Shown: one piece after another, positions 25,815-37,854 of the stretch
How the letters are laid out: every line of letters begins with the position of its first letter
Numbering within the stretch: the first letter of the stretch is position 1
NCBI RefSeq assembly: GCF_029867415.1
Contig: NC_081183.1
Location: 17,728,404-17,792,403, forward strand
Length of the DNA stretch: 64,000 nucleotides
Direction: 5' to 3'
Source: Vicia villosa
Lineage: Eukaryota; Streptophyta; Magnoliopsida; Fabales; Fabaceae
Translations under genes and position numbers: made by a program
The notes under the pieces: model-generated
What the model was told of the DNA's origin: nothing
What the model saw: only the letters and a program-made list of their open reading frames with translations
Database searches by the model: none

Positions 25815-26380
25815 GTCATGCGTTAGACTGAATTTAGTTCGCATCAGCATGTGATGTCTGGAAAACCGTGCGTTAGGCTGGAGGATGTGTCGTACGTTAG
25901 ATCAGATCTGAATTGCATCCGTAGATGTCTGGAAGACCGTACGTCAGGTCAAAGAATAAGTCGTGCGTTAGACTACTCTGATTTGCATCCTTAGATATCT
26001 GGAAAACCGTGCGTCAGGTTGATGGAATGAGTCGTGCGTTAGACTAATCCCAACTGCATCCTCGGATGTCTGGAGAACCGTGCGTTAGGTTGAAGAATGA
26101 GTCGTGCGTTAGACTAATCCCAATTGCATCCTCGGATGTCTGGAGAACCGTGCGTTAGGTTGAAGAATGAGTCGTGCGTTAGACTAATCTCATTTGCATC
26201 CTCGGATGTCTGGAGAACCGTGCGTTAGGTTGAAGAATGAGTCGTGCGTTAGACTAATCTCATTTGCATCCTCACATGTCTGGAAAACCGTGCGTCAGGT
26301 TGATGGATAAGTCGTGCGTTAGACTAATCCAAATTGCATCCTCAGATGTCTGGAATGCCATGCGTTAGGCTGAAATTTTT
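25815..26380. repeat. 70-bp tandem repeat in the 3' UTR of internal A (~8 copies)
   Basis: Units contain GTCGTGCGTTAGAC, TGCATCCTCGGATGTCTGG and ACCGTGCGTTAGGTTGA. The GTCGTGCGTT anchor falls at 26,031, 26,101, 26,171, 26,241 and 26,311, an exact 70-bp period, with earlier copies more diverged. Each unit has two related halves. The array is absent from internal B, which is deleted here. Confidence 0.92.
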
Positions 26381-26499
26381 TTGTATTGAGGAATATTTGT
26401 TGGAGATGGGCTTAAAGATGCCATCCAGATGTCGAGACTGAAGTGTTTGAGAAGTAGTTGTTTGAATGTTGATCGTATAGTAGATGAGTTAGATTTTTT

Positions 26500-26768
26500 G
26501 AAGAGTTGGTCGTGTCAGCACCGTTCGTAGTAACTGAATTAGACTTTGGAAGATGATCGTGTCTACACCGTTCGTGATGATAGAATTAGATCTTTGAAGG
26601 TCGATCGTGTCAGCACCGTTCGCAATAACTGAATTAGACTTAGGAAATAGTTGATCGTGTCCACATCGTTCGTGATGATGGAATTAGATCTCTTGTCGTG
26701 TCAGCACCGTTCGTAGTAACTGAATTAGACTTTAGAAGCAGTTGATCGTGTCCACATCGTTCGTGTTG
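26500..26768. repeat. ~49-bp alternating tandem repeat next to the 70-bp array
   Basis: Six units of (A/G)TCGTGTC(A/C)(G/A)CA(C/T)CGTTCG...GAATTAGA occur. Odd units carry AGCACCG and TAACTGAATTAGACTT; even units carry ACACCG or ACATCG and GATGGAATTAGATCT. The effective period is therefore a ~97-bp dimer. Confidence 0.8.
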
Positions 26769-29485
26769 TTGTAATTAAGATGATATTATAGTTATTGTTA
26801 ATAAATATTTTGTTTGTGTTATTGTATATATTTTTATTACTTATGTTGATGTTTTTTAGAGGTGTGTTCTTGTTTCGTTAATATAAGTTGTTGTTTATGT
26901 TAAATGATTGTCTTATAATAGAAATGTTTCATAGAGCAAACTCTAAACCCAAAAAATCTTTTTTTTCATTCATAATATCTTTCAATCTATTTACTGTTAT
27001 ATTTCACCGATGAGCCAGTGTGAATATTGAGATGTCCAACATATCATTGAAGCTTTGAAGTTGATATGAATATGGTGATGCTTTTTTTAAAAACTAAATG
27101 AATGTAGGATTAATATTTAAGTTGACAAAATGATTCATTAAAACTTTGATGGAGCACATGTATCCATGTTGAATTGGATTTATTTTTAATGGTTTGAGAA
27201 TTTGAGTAATATTTTTTTGTGTAAGCAAGGAATAAATTAAAGGGAGAACTAAGGGTTCTCCAACCTTTTTACACGAGACACGGGTTCTCCAGTCTTTATG
27301 CAATGTCATGATGCATGTATTATGTAATGAATCCCTCAAAATAAATGAGGAACTTTGTATGTTATGGATGAGTTCATTATGAGGTAAGGTATGCAATGTA
27401 TGAATATTTTTATGAAATGTGATAGGTGCACATGATTTATGTTGTCTTGATTGAGAAAATAAATCTCTATGTCCTTGTGATTTTGATGTCTGATCTTATT
27501 TGAAAATGCTTAGCTGGGAATTTATGATTCTTGCTTGGGGATGATCAGTAACTTGATGGACCCTGATTGGGGCTAAAAGTATTAGTAACCCATGTTGGAG
27601 AAGAGCAAAGTGTTGGAGAACCAGCAGTGTTGAACATGTACACTTTGTTGGGGAGCCATGTCTTTGTCGAGAGTGTTTGAAGATATCTTCTTAATGATTA
27701 CTCTGTGGGGATATGATCTTGTGAAATCGGAATTACGGGAACGCATTGATGCCTTGAACATTGCCCCCAGTATTATAGTACTACCATTCCTGGATTTGAT
27801 TAGAACACGCCACTGAGTATTTGGTAAGGATGTAAAACTGGACTTGCATAGATTTGCCCCAGTTAGTAGGAACTTTGGAAAGATTCGCCTCGCGAGGACT
27901 TTACTATGAGCGACATGCCCCCAGTAATCATAAACTTAGGATGAGGCCCCTGATTGTTTTTTGCATCCTTGAGAGATTCTCAAAATCTTGACTTGATTGC
28001 CCCAGATTGATCGGGAAATAGTTTGAAGTCCACTTGGGATGTATGCCTTTGACTTTTTGGCATTTGAGAGATTCTTCGAATCTTGACTTGATTTCCCCAG
28101 ATGGATTGGGAGAAGCGTGTCATGCCCCTTGTATACGTAGGAGACATTGCTTTTCGGAGTAATCTTGTCTGTCGGGATAACTTTCAGTCATTAGTTGTAC
28201 CCTGTGCAAATTCTTCCTGATACTAACATTTGAAATTATGTAGCAGAATATGTTTAATAATGAATTCATGAGATGCAATGCATACGTCTATCTTGAGTTT
28301 TTTTTTTGAAAAACATTAAAACAGGAGATGTAAAAGCGTGATGTTTATAAAAACATGATGTTTGTAAGAAAGGAATATCAACTCAGCATTTGTGGTAAAC
28401 CTTAAGGAGTCGGGATACCTTTTTGGTGACAGTATGCTTTTGAACTAACCACGCTTCAGTTAGGACTTTCAAGGGTTGTAACGTGGCTTGGTTCACGGTT
28501 TAAGAAACAAAGGATAAAGGCTCAAAGTTTATTTGTACCCACCCCTCTTCGTGATGATCTTCAGTCCTAAGCTCAGTTAATTCAACTTATGCATTCAGGT
28601 TCCAAGAGACTTTTGAATTTGCGCCTTTGATAATGTTGATGGTTCACAAGCAAAGAGAACTTTTGAGATGGCAATCACTTCTTTCTTTTGGTAGTCACAA
28701 CATTGTGTTGTTCAGGAATTTATTGACTTCTTTTTTTTTATCTTTTTGATATCCCTAACTTTTGCCTGAACTGTCTATTTTGAGTTTATAGTCAGCGGGA
28801 TGCCTTGATTTTTGCCTAAGTCATCTTTTTGTTTTTTTTTGACTTAGCAGGCTTTTCTTTGTATATACGTTTTTTCATTTTTTCCTTTTTTGAAAGATAT
28901 TGACTGCCTTGTTTGATGATTGATGAACCATTGTTGTCTTTTGATTGACATCTCCAACACTTCTTTGATGTGTGCGGATGAACGCTTGCAATTGAAACCT
29001 TTGTTGAATGATTCTCTTAAAATAGAATGCACAGCCAAATTAACTGAGAACTACCTTGCCCCAGGTTATGATCAAGGGTTTTAATTAGTACAAGAAAGAA
29101 ACTTCTACTTCTTAGGCTCAAAGGGGTTGACGAGGGATTAACATCCTTATATCTCCACTGTTTAGGAATTGAAACAATGTCTGTACATCGTCAACATAGT
29201 CCGCTCAAAAGCATACTGTATGAGGTTGCGGTATCGTTTTCGTCATCCTCCCTTAAAAGGCTTACAACTTAGCAGGAGTTGAATATCAAAAAACACATGC
29301 AAAGTAAAGACATAATTTAAAATGAGTGATAGCGAAATAATTAATTCAAGACAAGCATATGCAATGCACTGATGATGATTATTAAAACAGATAATGTCTA
29401 TCATAATTCGAATGTTTAAACAAACAGGAAAGAAATTGCAAATGAAAGTAAATCTAATGATCTAAAAAGTTCATCCTTCTAAACA

Positions 29486-29820
29486 TTAATCAATCTTGTC
29501 GTGACTAGGAATGGGAGTGGTGATCACCACAGGAGTCTTGGGATGATTGAATTCAATTTCACCAGCATCGATCATGTCTTGAATCTTGTTCTTCAATGGC
29601 CAACAATCATTTGTATCATGTCCAGGGCTATTGGAATGGTATACGCACCTCGTATTGGGCTTATAGCTAGGAGCGGAAGTGTTGGGCTTTATAGGAGGAT
29701 CCCTCACAGTAATCAAGTTTGCTTTCAACAAATATTGTAATGCCTGAGCCAGTGACATGTTGATCTTCGTGAACTGACGCTTAGGTGCATCTGACTTGCG
29801 TCTTTGTTGTGGAACTGGTG
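29486..29820 (-). pseudogene. Ogre-like gag C-terminal fragment (copy A)
   Basis: The minus-strand frame reads through KSDAPKRQFTKINMSLAQAL and a proline-rich stretch to the zinc-knuckle-like CVYHSNSPGHDTNDCWPLK, then KIQDMIDAGEIEF, and ends at a stop. The Cys-x2-His...His-x4-Cys arrangement with DCW-LK is characteristic of Tat/Ogre gag, which packages the element RNA. The N-terminal capsid part is absent: upstream is the 100-bp minisatellite. The first methionine of the 90-codon frame (29,758) is probably not a native start. Confidence 0.82.
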
Positions 29821-29826
29821 TAGAGA

Positions 29827-30624
29827 TTCAGAGTATCCGGGGTTTGAGCTTCCGGGATGTGTATCTGATAAGAATGTTTCAGAAGTCTGGGGGTCAAGCT
29901 TCCAGAATGTTCATCTGATTGGAACTTTCAGAATGTCCGGGGTTCGAGCTTCCGGAATGTATATCTGATTGGAATGTTTCAGAAGTCTGGGGGTCAAGCT
30001 TCCAGAATGTTCATCTGATTGGAACTTTCAGAATGTCCGGGGTTCGAGCTTCCGGAATGTATATCTGATTGGAATGTTTCAGAAGTCTGGGGGTCAAGCT
30101 TCCAGAATGTTCATCTGATTGGAACTTTCAGAATGTCCGGGGTTCGAGCTTCCGGAATGTATATCTGATTGGAATGTTTCAGAAGTCTGGGGGTCAAGCT
30201 TCCAGAATGTTCATCTGATTGGAACTTTCAGAATGTCCGGGGTTCGAGCTTCCGGAATGTATATCTGATTGGAATGTTTCAGAAGTCTGGGGGTCAAGCT
30301 TCCAAAATGTTCATCTGATTGGAACTTTCAGAATGTCCGGGGTTCGAGCTTCCGGAATGTATATCTGATTGGAATGTTTCAGAAGTCTGGGGGTCAAGCT
30401 TCCAGAATGTTCATCTGATTGGAACTTTCAGAATGTCCGGGGTTCGAGCTTCCGGAATGTATATCTGATTGGAATGTTTCAGAAGTCTGGGGGTTAAGCT
30501 TCCAGAATGTTCATCTGATTGGAACTTTCAGAATGTCCGGGGTTCGAGCTTCCAGAATGTATATCTGATTGGAATGTTTCAGAAGTCTGGGGGTCAAGCT
30601 TCCAGAATGTTCATCTGATTGGGA
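29827..30624. repeat. 100-bp minisatellite, copy A (about 8 units)
   Basis: The GGTTCGAGCT anchor recurs at 29,941, 30,041, 30,141, 30,241, 30,341, 30,441 and 30,541 after a diverged first unit at ~29,840. Each 100-bp unit is a dimer of ~50-bp halves (TCCGGGGTTCGAGCTTCCGGAATG against TCTGGGGGTCAAGCTTCCAGAATG type, first 20 bases similar). Units differ by single bases only. Confidence 0.95.
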
Positions 30625-31803
30625 TTGATTTGTCGATGGTATTTGTCTGACCAGTTGGTCGACCTGAAAGGCAAAGTTAGTTTTATGTGATGTTATGAAT
30701 GCAAATGCAATCTTTTAAGGATCTATAGGAATTTAGTTTGCGACATTTAGACATTGAATCAGTCACAGCTTCGTCTGAAGAATCTTGGCTTTTGTCCTTA
30801 GGCGTCCTTCTTTGAGAATCAAGCTCACCATATCGAGTGGGTCATCGCCTCTGATTCGGGATACTTCTGAATTTGAAGGTACATGGCTAGAGGAAAATAA
30901 ATCCTCTTGCCCCTTGATAGGTATCGAGTCTCTGAATTGGAAGGTATGTGGCCAGAGGAAAATAAATCCTCTTGCCCCTTGATAGGAATTCAGTCTTTGA
31001 CAAAGGCACCTGAAATTGTGCGCCCTAAATTCCTAAGATCCTTGAAAGGGTTAGTTAAATCATGTTATGCTTATGATGTCATGATGTTATGCGAATGAAG
31101 TTCATTTGGCATAGTGTGAGATAGTAAGGACAAACAAGTCCTTTTAACAAAACCTGCAAGGAAATGAAGGTTAGTAGTAAACACAATAAGTCACACAAGT
31201 CACGCAAGTCACACAAGTCACACAATTTTTGGCTTAAGGCTTGCATGGAGTCTGATCAGGTGTCCTTCCCAAGGGTGTTTCTATGGATAAGGAGATTTCA
31301 GCAACGGGTTCTACAAGTTATCCAGAATTGTCAGCCCTTCTAAAGCACCCTCGGACATGATGCATTCGCACCATGCAATGATACTTTGAGAAAGAACCTA
31401 TCTGAATTGTAGCATCAGGTAGCGACTAGTTCTTAACATTTGTCAAGAGTAGTCCCCCCACTACGTTCCTAAAGGCCAGGATGGGTTAAGGGTAACTAAA
31501 GGTCCTTGAGCTCCGGCGCACCCACAGACACATACATAGACCCCCTCATTTGAGAAAGGTGTGCATATGCTATGGAGTCCTAACTCAAGTGTGAACTTCA
31601 TATTGACTCATCTCCCACATATGTGAAAGAGGTCGCCATGACTATGTCACTCCTAATCTTAAGTGTTCTTGAATCCGGGTATAGGATTCGTCCTTCAGTT
31701 ATTCCCGAAACAGCCCTGAAAAAATAAAGCAAGCAAAGCAAACAATAGAAAACAATTAAGTGAATCCTAAACTTTTAAGGTAACCCCTCTTTTATCGAAC
31801 AAC

Positions 31804-31821
31804 TCCCCAGCAGAGTCGCCA
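31804..31821 (-). other. Ogre-type primer-binding site, copy A
   Basis: Minus-strand TGGCGACTCTGCTGGGGA, separated from LTR 2 by GAAC. From knowledge of legume Ogre elements this is the tRNA-Arg-type PBS used to prime minus-strand synthesis. Confidence 0.8.
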
Positions 31822-32370
31822 GTTCTGTAATACGGTGAACTGACTTTTATAATCGAGATGTGCGGTAAAGCATGAGTCGCCACCGACTTTTATTTTATCC
31901 AAATATCGGAAAGGCTAAAAGAAACAGGAAAACACCTTTTAAAAAGATTTGAGTTCGGGGGGTAATTATGCAAAGGGAAGGTGTAAGGCACCCTTTGCAT
32001 CCATGGTTTTCCATGGGCTCTTAATTGCTTTGCTCTTTTTTGTTTCAGAAATGTAGAAGAAAAAGAATAGGGACTTTAGCTCGTAAATGAGCGTAGCCCT
32101 TTTGAAGGTTTATGAGAAAGAATATGAAAAAAAAACAGTTTTAGCCAGAGCAAGGCAATTAAAGCAATTACCTTAAACTTAGATGATAGGTCTCTTTTAG
32201 CCTTTCAGGGTGAAAGGGTCTATCCTTGCCATAAGGGGCAGGAAGCCTTTCATTTGGAGATTGAAGGGTCATCGCGTTGTCGTTCGCCAAAGACTGGCCC
32301 ATGCCATAGGGGGGCAGGTAGTCTAAGGGAAAGACCAGAACAAGCCTTATTCGTAGGCAACCGGAGGATA

Positions 32371-34518
32371 TGTAACACCCGTATATTTTAATTTTTAATT
32401 TAAATGGAAATTTAATTAATAATTAGAATTATTGGTGGTTTGAGGGATATTAATTGGGAAAGGATGGTTATGTTGTTGGGCCATGTGTGATGTTAAGGAA
32501 TGAGGGGGTGTTATGTTAGTAAAGGCCCTATTCTAATTAAAAGGTTATTTTATAAAATAATAAGGCATGGAGAATAAGAGAAAGGAATGTGAAAAGAGTT
32601 TGGAACACGAGGAACGTGAAAGAGGAGCAATGGAGGGAGAGACCAATCAAGAACTCTTGGCTAAGGTAAGGGGGGACTCTTCCGGTTAATTTCTATTATG
32701 TGATTATGGGTAATGAGATGGATTAACGTATGATTCGATTCGATTTGGTATATTGGGATTTGATATTGTTCGGTATGTTATGATTTGGGATAATTGATGA
32801 ATTTGTATAGATTGTTGGTTATTGATGTGTTGTTTTGATGTATAATGATGTGTGATGAGAAATTCGATGATTATATGCTTGTATGCGATGTATGGAATCG
32901 TTTTTGGGTGAAAAGGAGGTGAAATCGCAGAGTCTGAATGCAGACCCGTAATTCTGCAAAATCGCCAGGTCGCGCCGCGAACCACCGTTTGCGCCGCGAA
33001 CCGTTGGGCAGAAAACCAGGAAGTTGTGATACGCCCAGGTCGCGCCGCGTCCATGTGTTGGCGCCGCGAAGGCGTAAGTTTTTCTCGTTTCGCGCCGCGA
33101 ACCCGGTTGGCGCCGCGTGCTGTAGCGATAATTGTTTTCTTTGAAAAATGTAAAAATGTGTAACTTTCAAACCGTAAGTCCGTTTTAGACGCCGTTTTGG
33201 ACGTTGTTCCTTAAATTGAATTTTCTACCATATAAAATAAATATAACAACAATAACTTGATTTTATTTTGAAAAGTATCGTTTTCTTCAAATGCGGTTTA
33301 TTCTTGTTTTGCGTAGTTGATTAGGTGCAATGGGTTGTTGTTTGCATAATTGAATATGTGTAATGATGGGTGTTGTTATAATGTGATTGCTTCTGCTTGT
33401 TATGCAAAATGGATGTTGTTCATGGTAAATATGGTTATCATGTGTTTTGATGAATGATGATGTAAATGCTCTGTTATTGTTGGGTTGATTTGTTGTACTT
33501 GGTACACGATTGTGAGGGGTGCTATTGTTGTTGCACTGTGTGGTGAATGTTTTATCTGTTATGATGTCATGGTTGTAACTGACAATTGATATACATATAT
33601 TGTTGATGTAAAATATGTATTTATTTAAAGTTGAGAAATAGCATAACTGTGTGTGGCTATTGATTATCGTGGTGGTTGATGATTATGACATTGGTTGTTT
33701 AATGTTGATGGTGAGCATGTTATGGTTGATACATGCATTTCATAATCATGTTGTGGGCTGTATCCCTTATGGTGGTGGGACAGCGGTAGCTAATTCCCAT
33801 TGTGTGGAATTGGTGAGAGAAGTAGCCGAATCTTTATGGTGGTGGATCGGTGAGATGGGTTATCCCATGTTTGGTACCACATGCATATAGTTGCATTTGC
33901 ATTAGGTTGTTGTGTATAATTATAACATGAATGGAAGATTGTCCAATGTTATAATATTTGATGACGGTGTAATTGTTATGGTGTTGTCTTTTGGTAATGT
34001 ATTCTATTATTGTGTGAATTGATGAATAATAGATGTGAATCTGAATATATGACAAATTGGGTGAATGATATATTATGATGTTTTGTTGCTTATGAATGCA
34101 TAACATTGATTAATTGAGAATGAGACTCACCCTTACTTTGATGATTTCAGATTGGCGAGTAGCGGCTTTTGGCTCGGGTGAGGATAGCTCATAGGCCAGT
34201 TTGTTTAAGTATGGTGTCGGTGTCATGCTCTGATATTGTAACACTGGGGGAACGTTAGTTTAGAGTTTATGATGATACTCTATTTTGTTTTTATTGGAGT
34301 AATTTTGTGAGATATTGCATAGGTGATGTTATGCTTATCTGTTGATTAATGTTCCGCTGTATAGAAACATGATTTTGTTAAATGGATGATTTTCCCCTAA
34401 GTGAAGCATGACAATTGATTTATGATAATTTGTTTTAAATTGAATTGTGGCACCCTTGTTTTCATGTTTTACTCTGAATTATTTCATTAATTTCCGCGGG
34501 GTTTAGAAGGGTGTTACA
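32371..34518 (+). mobile_element. 5' LTR of the Tekay-like element (2,148 bp)
   Basis: TGTAACACCCG...GGGTGTTACA. Contains a GC-rich cluster of GCGCCGCGAA motifs at ~32,950-33,120; the open frames there mirror this composition and are not genes. Confidence 0.93.
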
Positions 34519-34522
34519 ATAG

Positions 34523-34535
34523 TGGTATCAGAGCA
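34523..34535 (+). other. Primer-binding site (initiator tRNA-Met)
   Basis: TGGTATCAGAGCA, five bases after the 5' LTR, matches the standard plant iMet PBS. Confidence 0.93.
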
Positions 34536-37500
34536 GGTCGGTCCGTCCGGCCAATTGTTGAGTCAGTTGAGTTGCACGACGGTTGAATACTGTCGGCATT
34601 TTTATTCCTTGGTATGCGACATGTGAGTGAATCACTGTCGGTACTTGGTTGTTTGTTGCAGGTGTGGGATTGAAACAAGTGGGGGAGAAGCTTCGCTTCT
34701 CGGTTATGTTTCAGTTGAAGAAGATTGATTCAGTAGGCTGTTGTTGGAAACAGTGCGAGCGTTGTCGGAGTTTGTTGTTTCCCGAGTTGAAGGTGACTTG
34801 GAATTAAGACTTCACTGGGAATTGAGTTGGAACATCTTGAAGGAAGGTGATTAGAGGTAATTGACTGTTATTGTAAGAGAAGGAAATTGGAAAGTTGCGA
34901 TGTGTCAGCTCTACTGGTGTACTGCGAAGATGTCAGTTGAGTAGCTTTACGTCTCGGAAGAGATTCAGCTGCAAGTTTGCAAAGAGGATTGCTGTCGTAA
35001 TGTTCCAGAAATCGCACTTCGGCGATAGGATATGTTGCTGAAGTCATAAGAATGTTTGGAAGTGAAGAGATACGATAAGGGGCTGTTTGGAATGTGATAG
35101 AGTTGAAGAGAATGAATTTTGGAGAGAGATTTTCGTAAGCAAAACGCAGGAAAATTGCTGAATAGCTGCGGAACTTCGAAAATTCATAACTGGAGTTCTG
35201 GACATCCGAATTGAGTTCCGTTTGAAGCGTCGGAAAGCTAACGAGATGAACTTTGTTATAAAAATGGTTGCAGCAGCTGTAACATAATTAATTGTGACAG
35301 GATGACGTTGGAAGGAGGCGAAGTTGCGGTTACTCTTGTCCTTATAACTAGACTTGTTTATTGGTACTGCACGGGATGTTAGTGTCAGTGTTGAGTGGAT
35401 CGAAGGAATAATTAGCAGGTTTGTTGAGGAGTAATTTTAAGAATTGAATTTACCAATTGAGAAGTTTTGGATATATCGTATAGAGTGTCGCTGCATGATG
35501 TCAGTGTTGCATTTTTGGACAATGATTGGAAAATTCATATCTTGGGTTCAGAGTGTCGGATTAATGTGCCGTTTGAACCTACGAGGAGGAGAGATTGTGT
35601 TCTAACTTATGGAAGAGTTATAAATACAGTAGAGTGACCCTATGAGGAGAGGTTCTGAAGTCGGTTATGGAAGCGTGAAACTCGTTGAATAAGAATGCCT
35701 ACTACCGCGATTGTTTGAAACGACGTGGAGTAGAACATGTTGTTGATGAATAAGTCGACGAGATGTTCGGTCACAAAGATGATTTGAATACCGATGGATT
35801 TTTAGTGAATGAGTAAATTAGTAGTAAAGGTGAAGTAAACTTTAGAACCTTGGGAATCGTATTTGTGATGGCAAAGTAACGATAAGTATAAAAGAAGAAT
35901 TGTAGGGAATTTCTAACATTTGTTGACGTGAGGAAGACTTTGTTGAGATTCCGAGTGGGATGATATTTGAACGTGAAGGATGTAATAGAATTTAGATTAA
36001 AACCACGAGTTATGAATGTTGTGCTATTGTGTTGCGTAGGAAGTCTTTAAATATGTCGGTGCTAAGGAGGAATGAGTTGGATCTAATTGGACAATTTAGA
36101 GACTTGAGTTGGTATGTGAAGGAACTCGTAATAGTGTTAGATTGGGTATGCTAGAAGATTACTAGTGGTATTCTTGACGAGATTAGAGAAGGTCAGAAAG
36201 CTGATGCGGAGTTGATCGACAGGTTGACTTTGAATTACCAAGGTAGAGGCGGTGGATTCAGAATCGACGGGAATAATATAATGAGGTTGAGTGGTTGGAT
36301 TTGTGTAACTGATGTTTTGAGCTTCGGAAGAATATTCTAGAAGAAGGAAACCGTAGTGGATTATTGAACTATGACGATGTTAATGAGTTTGGGTGCAAAC
36401 CCGGAAAGGACACTGTTATGTAGTAACAACAGTTTATGCTTAAATATGATTTTTAACTATCTATTGACAAATTGAGGACTTGATCACCCTTAATCTCTTG
36501 TTGGTAGTGGACGGAAATCATATAAATGAGATGAACTTGTTTTGTTACCTTAATGGTATAAGATGTGATGAATACTAAGCCGTGAGAATAATCACTCACT
36601 ATGTTGTGTGAACTTATGAAGAAGTGAATATGAAAGAGTGCAACATGGTGGGCAAATGACTTAAGACGGGTAATCAGAGTCGCGCAGCGAAAGTGTGATG
36701 AGGAGTAGTGTTATGAGTACTACTCGCGGGAAGTAAGGAATTAATATGTCGGAAGCCTACATAGAGAATATGTATTGATCTATATGTTGGATTTAGAATT
36801 CAGTGGATGTAAGGATGTCGTGTCGGAGAATTATAACTCTTTTGAATAATTGCCGAGATGATGAATATGTTATTACGGTTGTACGTAGTTAACGAGTATG
36901 TATTCGGTGAAATTAAAACGAAGAGTTGATACTATATGATGTTATAATAATTTTGTTTCGTTGTCAAGGTGATATTGTGGATTCCAGATATAATGAGGAA
37001 TTATACTCTATGAAGGACGAAGTTGATTTAATTCTTAAAGAAGAGTGAGATTCAGTTTGAGCTATTATGTAAGCAATGGTATATCCAGGCCGATGAGTGT
37101 GATTATAACTACTTGTGTACACTCATTCCGGTGGTGGAATGTTTAATAGAGGAAGTAAATCAGGAATTGGTTCGTTGGATGCGAGTAAGTAATTCTAAGT
37201 GGTAAATAATACCATGGGTGGTAAAGAATGATTTTTGAAACGAATGAGTAAAGAGAGTTGGAATCGGGTAAAACTCAGAAATCTAATTGGTATAGATGAT
37301 TGTGATGAGTAATCAGAGTAGTGCGGAAAAAGCGGAATGTAAAGTGTTGGATAATTACTGGTGTGATTTAAGAGGAGTCAGATAATTGGAATTCAATGGT
37401 ATGGGAATATGAGTATTGAATTTCTTGAAGGAAGCGGTTGGTGAAAAGTGTAAGTATTACCTTATCGCTCAGATGAAAGAGTGTGTCTAAGGTTGGTATA

Positions 37501-37841
37501 TTTGGTAGATGGAATGCATTACTGCATTGTTGATCAAGTGTGATCATACTATGGATTGTGTAATTGTATTACTCAGTTGTTGAGCGTATTGTATAGGTTG
37601 TACCTCAATGTTTTGTTGTTGTTAACCTTTTTGGAGCTAAAGCGAGTGGTATACTTTTGGATGGTCAAATGCGACGCAAGAACTGGGATTTGAATGTATG
37701 AAACATGTTTCCTGTTGGTTATGTCAGATGGATTTTGAGGATTGACCGATGGTAACGTTAATTGGGAGCTGGAGAGTCAGGTGGAGGACTCTTATACGAG
37801 CTGGTTACTTGAGGTATGTTTTCGAGGACGAAAACTCTTTT
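34536..37841 (+). pseudogene. Degenerate gag-pol internal region of the Tekay-like element
   Basis: Most of it is stop-rich. Two patches are recognisable: at ~36,030-36,370 the RNase H to integrase junction (RKSLNMSVLRRNELDLIG..., ILDEIREGQKADAELIDRL, GGGFRIDGNNIMRL), and at ~37,745-37,835 the extreme C-terminus of pol (NWELESQVEDSY, then a frame leading into FSRTKTL-like sequence just before the PPT). These are typical of the Tekay/del lineage. RT, protease and the integrase catalytic core were not found. Confidence 0.75.
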
Positions 37842-37842
37842 A

Positions 37843-37853
37843 GTGGGGGAGAG
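37843..37853 (+). other. Polypurine tract of the Tekay-like element
   Basis: GTGGGGGAGAG one base before the 3' LTR (37,855). Confidence 0.85.
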
Positions 37854-37854
37854 T

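Larger units (their letters stand above)
25546..31825 (-). mobile_element. Internal region A of the Ogre-like array
   Basis: Read on the minus strand: PBS (31,821-31,804), leader (to ~30,640), 100-bp minisatellite (30,624-29,827), gag C-terminal fragment (29,820-29,486), ~2.5 kb of non-coding sequence, then two tandem arrays (26,768-25,815) before the PPT. Pol is missing. The 100-codon frame at 27,094-27,396 has no recognisable motif. Confidence 0.85.

Noticed and set aside
27094..27396. Identical 100-codon frames here and at 42,642-42,944
   Set aside because: No motif, and the two copies are simply parts of duplicated internal regions A and B, so identity is not evidence of selection.
29827..30624. 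Regular 100-bp array resembling a CRISPR-like repeat-spacer pattern
   Set aside because: The whole 100-bp unit is repeated, with no unique spacers, inside a plant retrotransposon and with no cas genes. It is a minisatellite.
32704..33170. Overlapping open frames of 99 and 116 codons (also at 38,188-38,654)
   Set aside because: They lie in the two LTRs of the Tekay-like element over the GC-rich motif cluster. Their identity is due to LTR identity.
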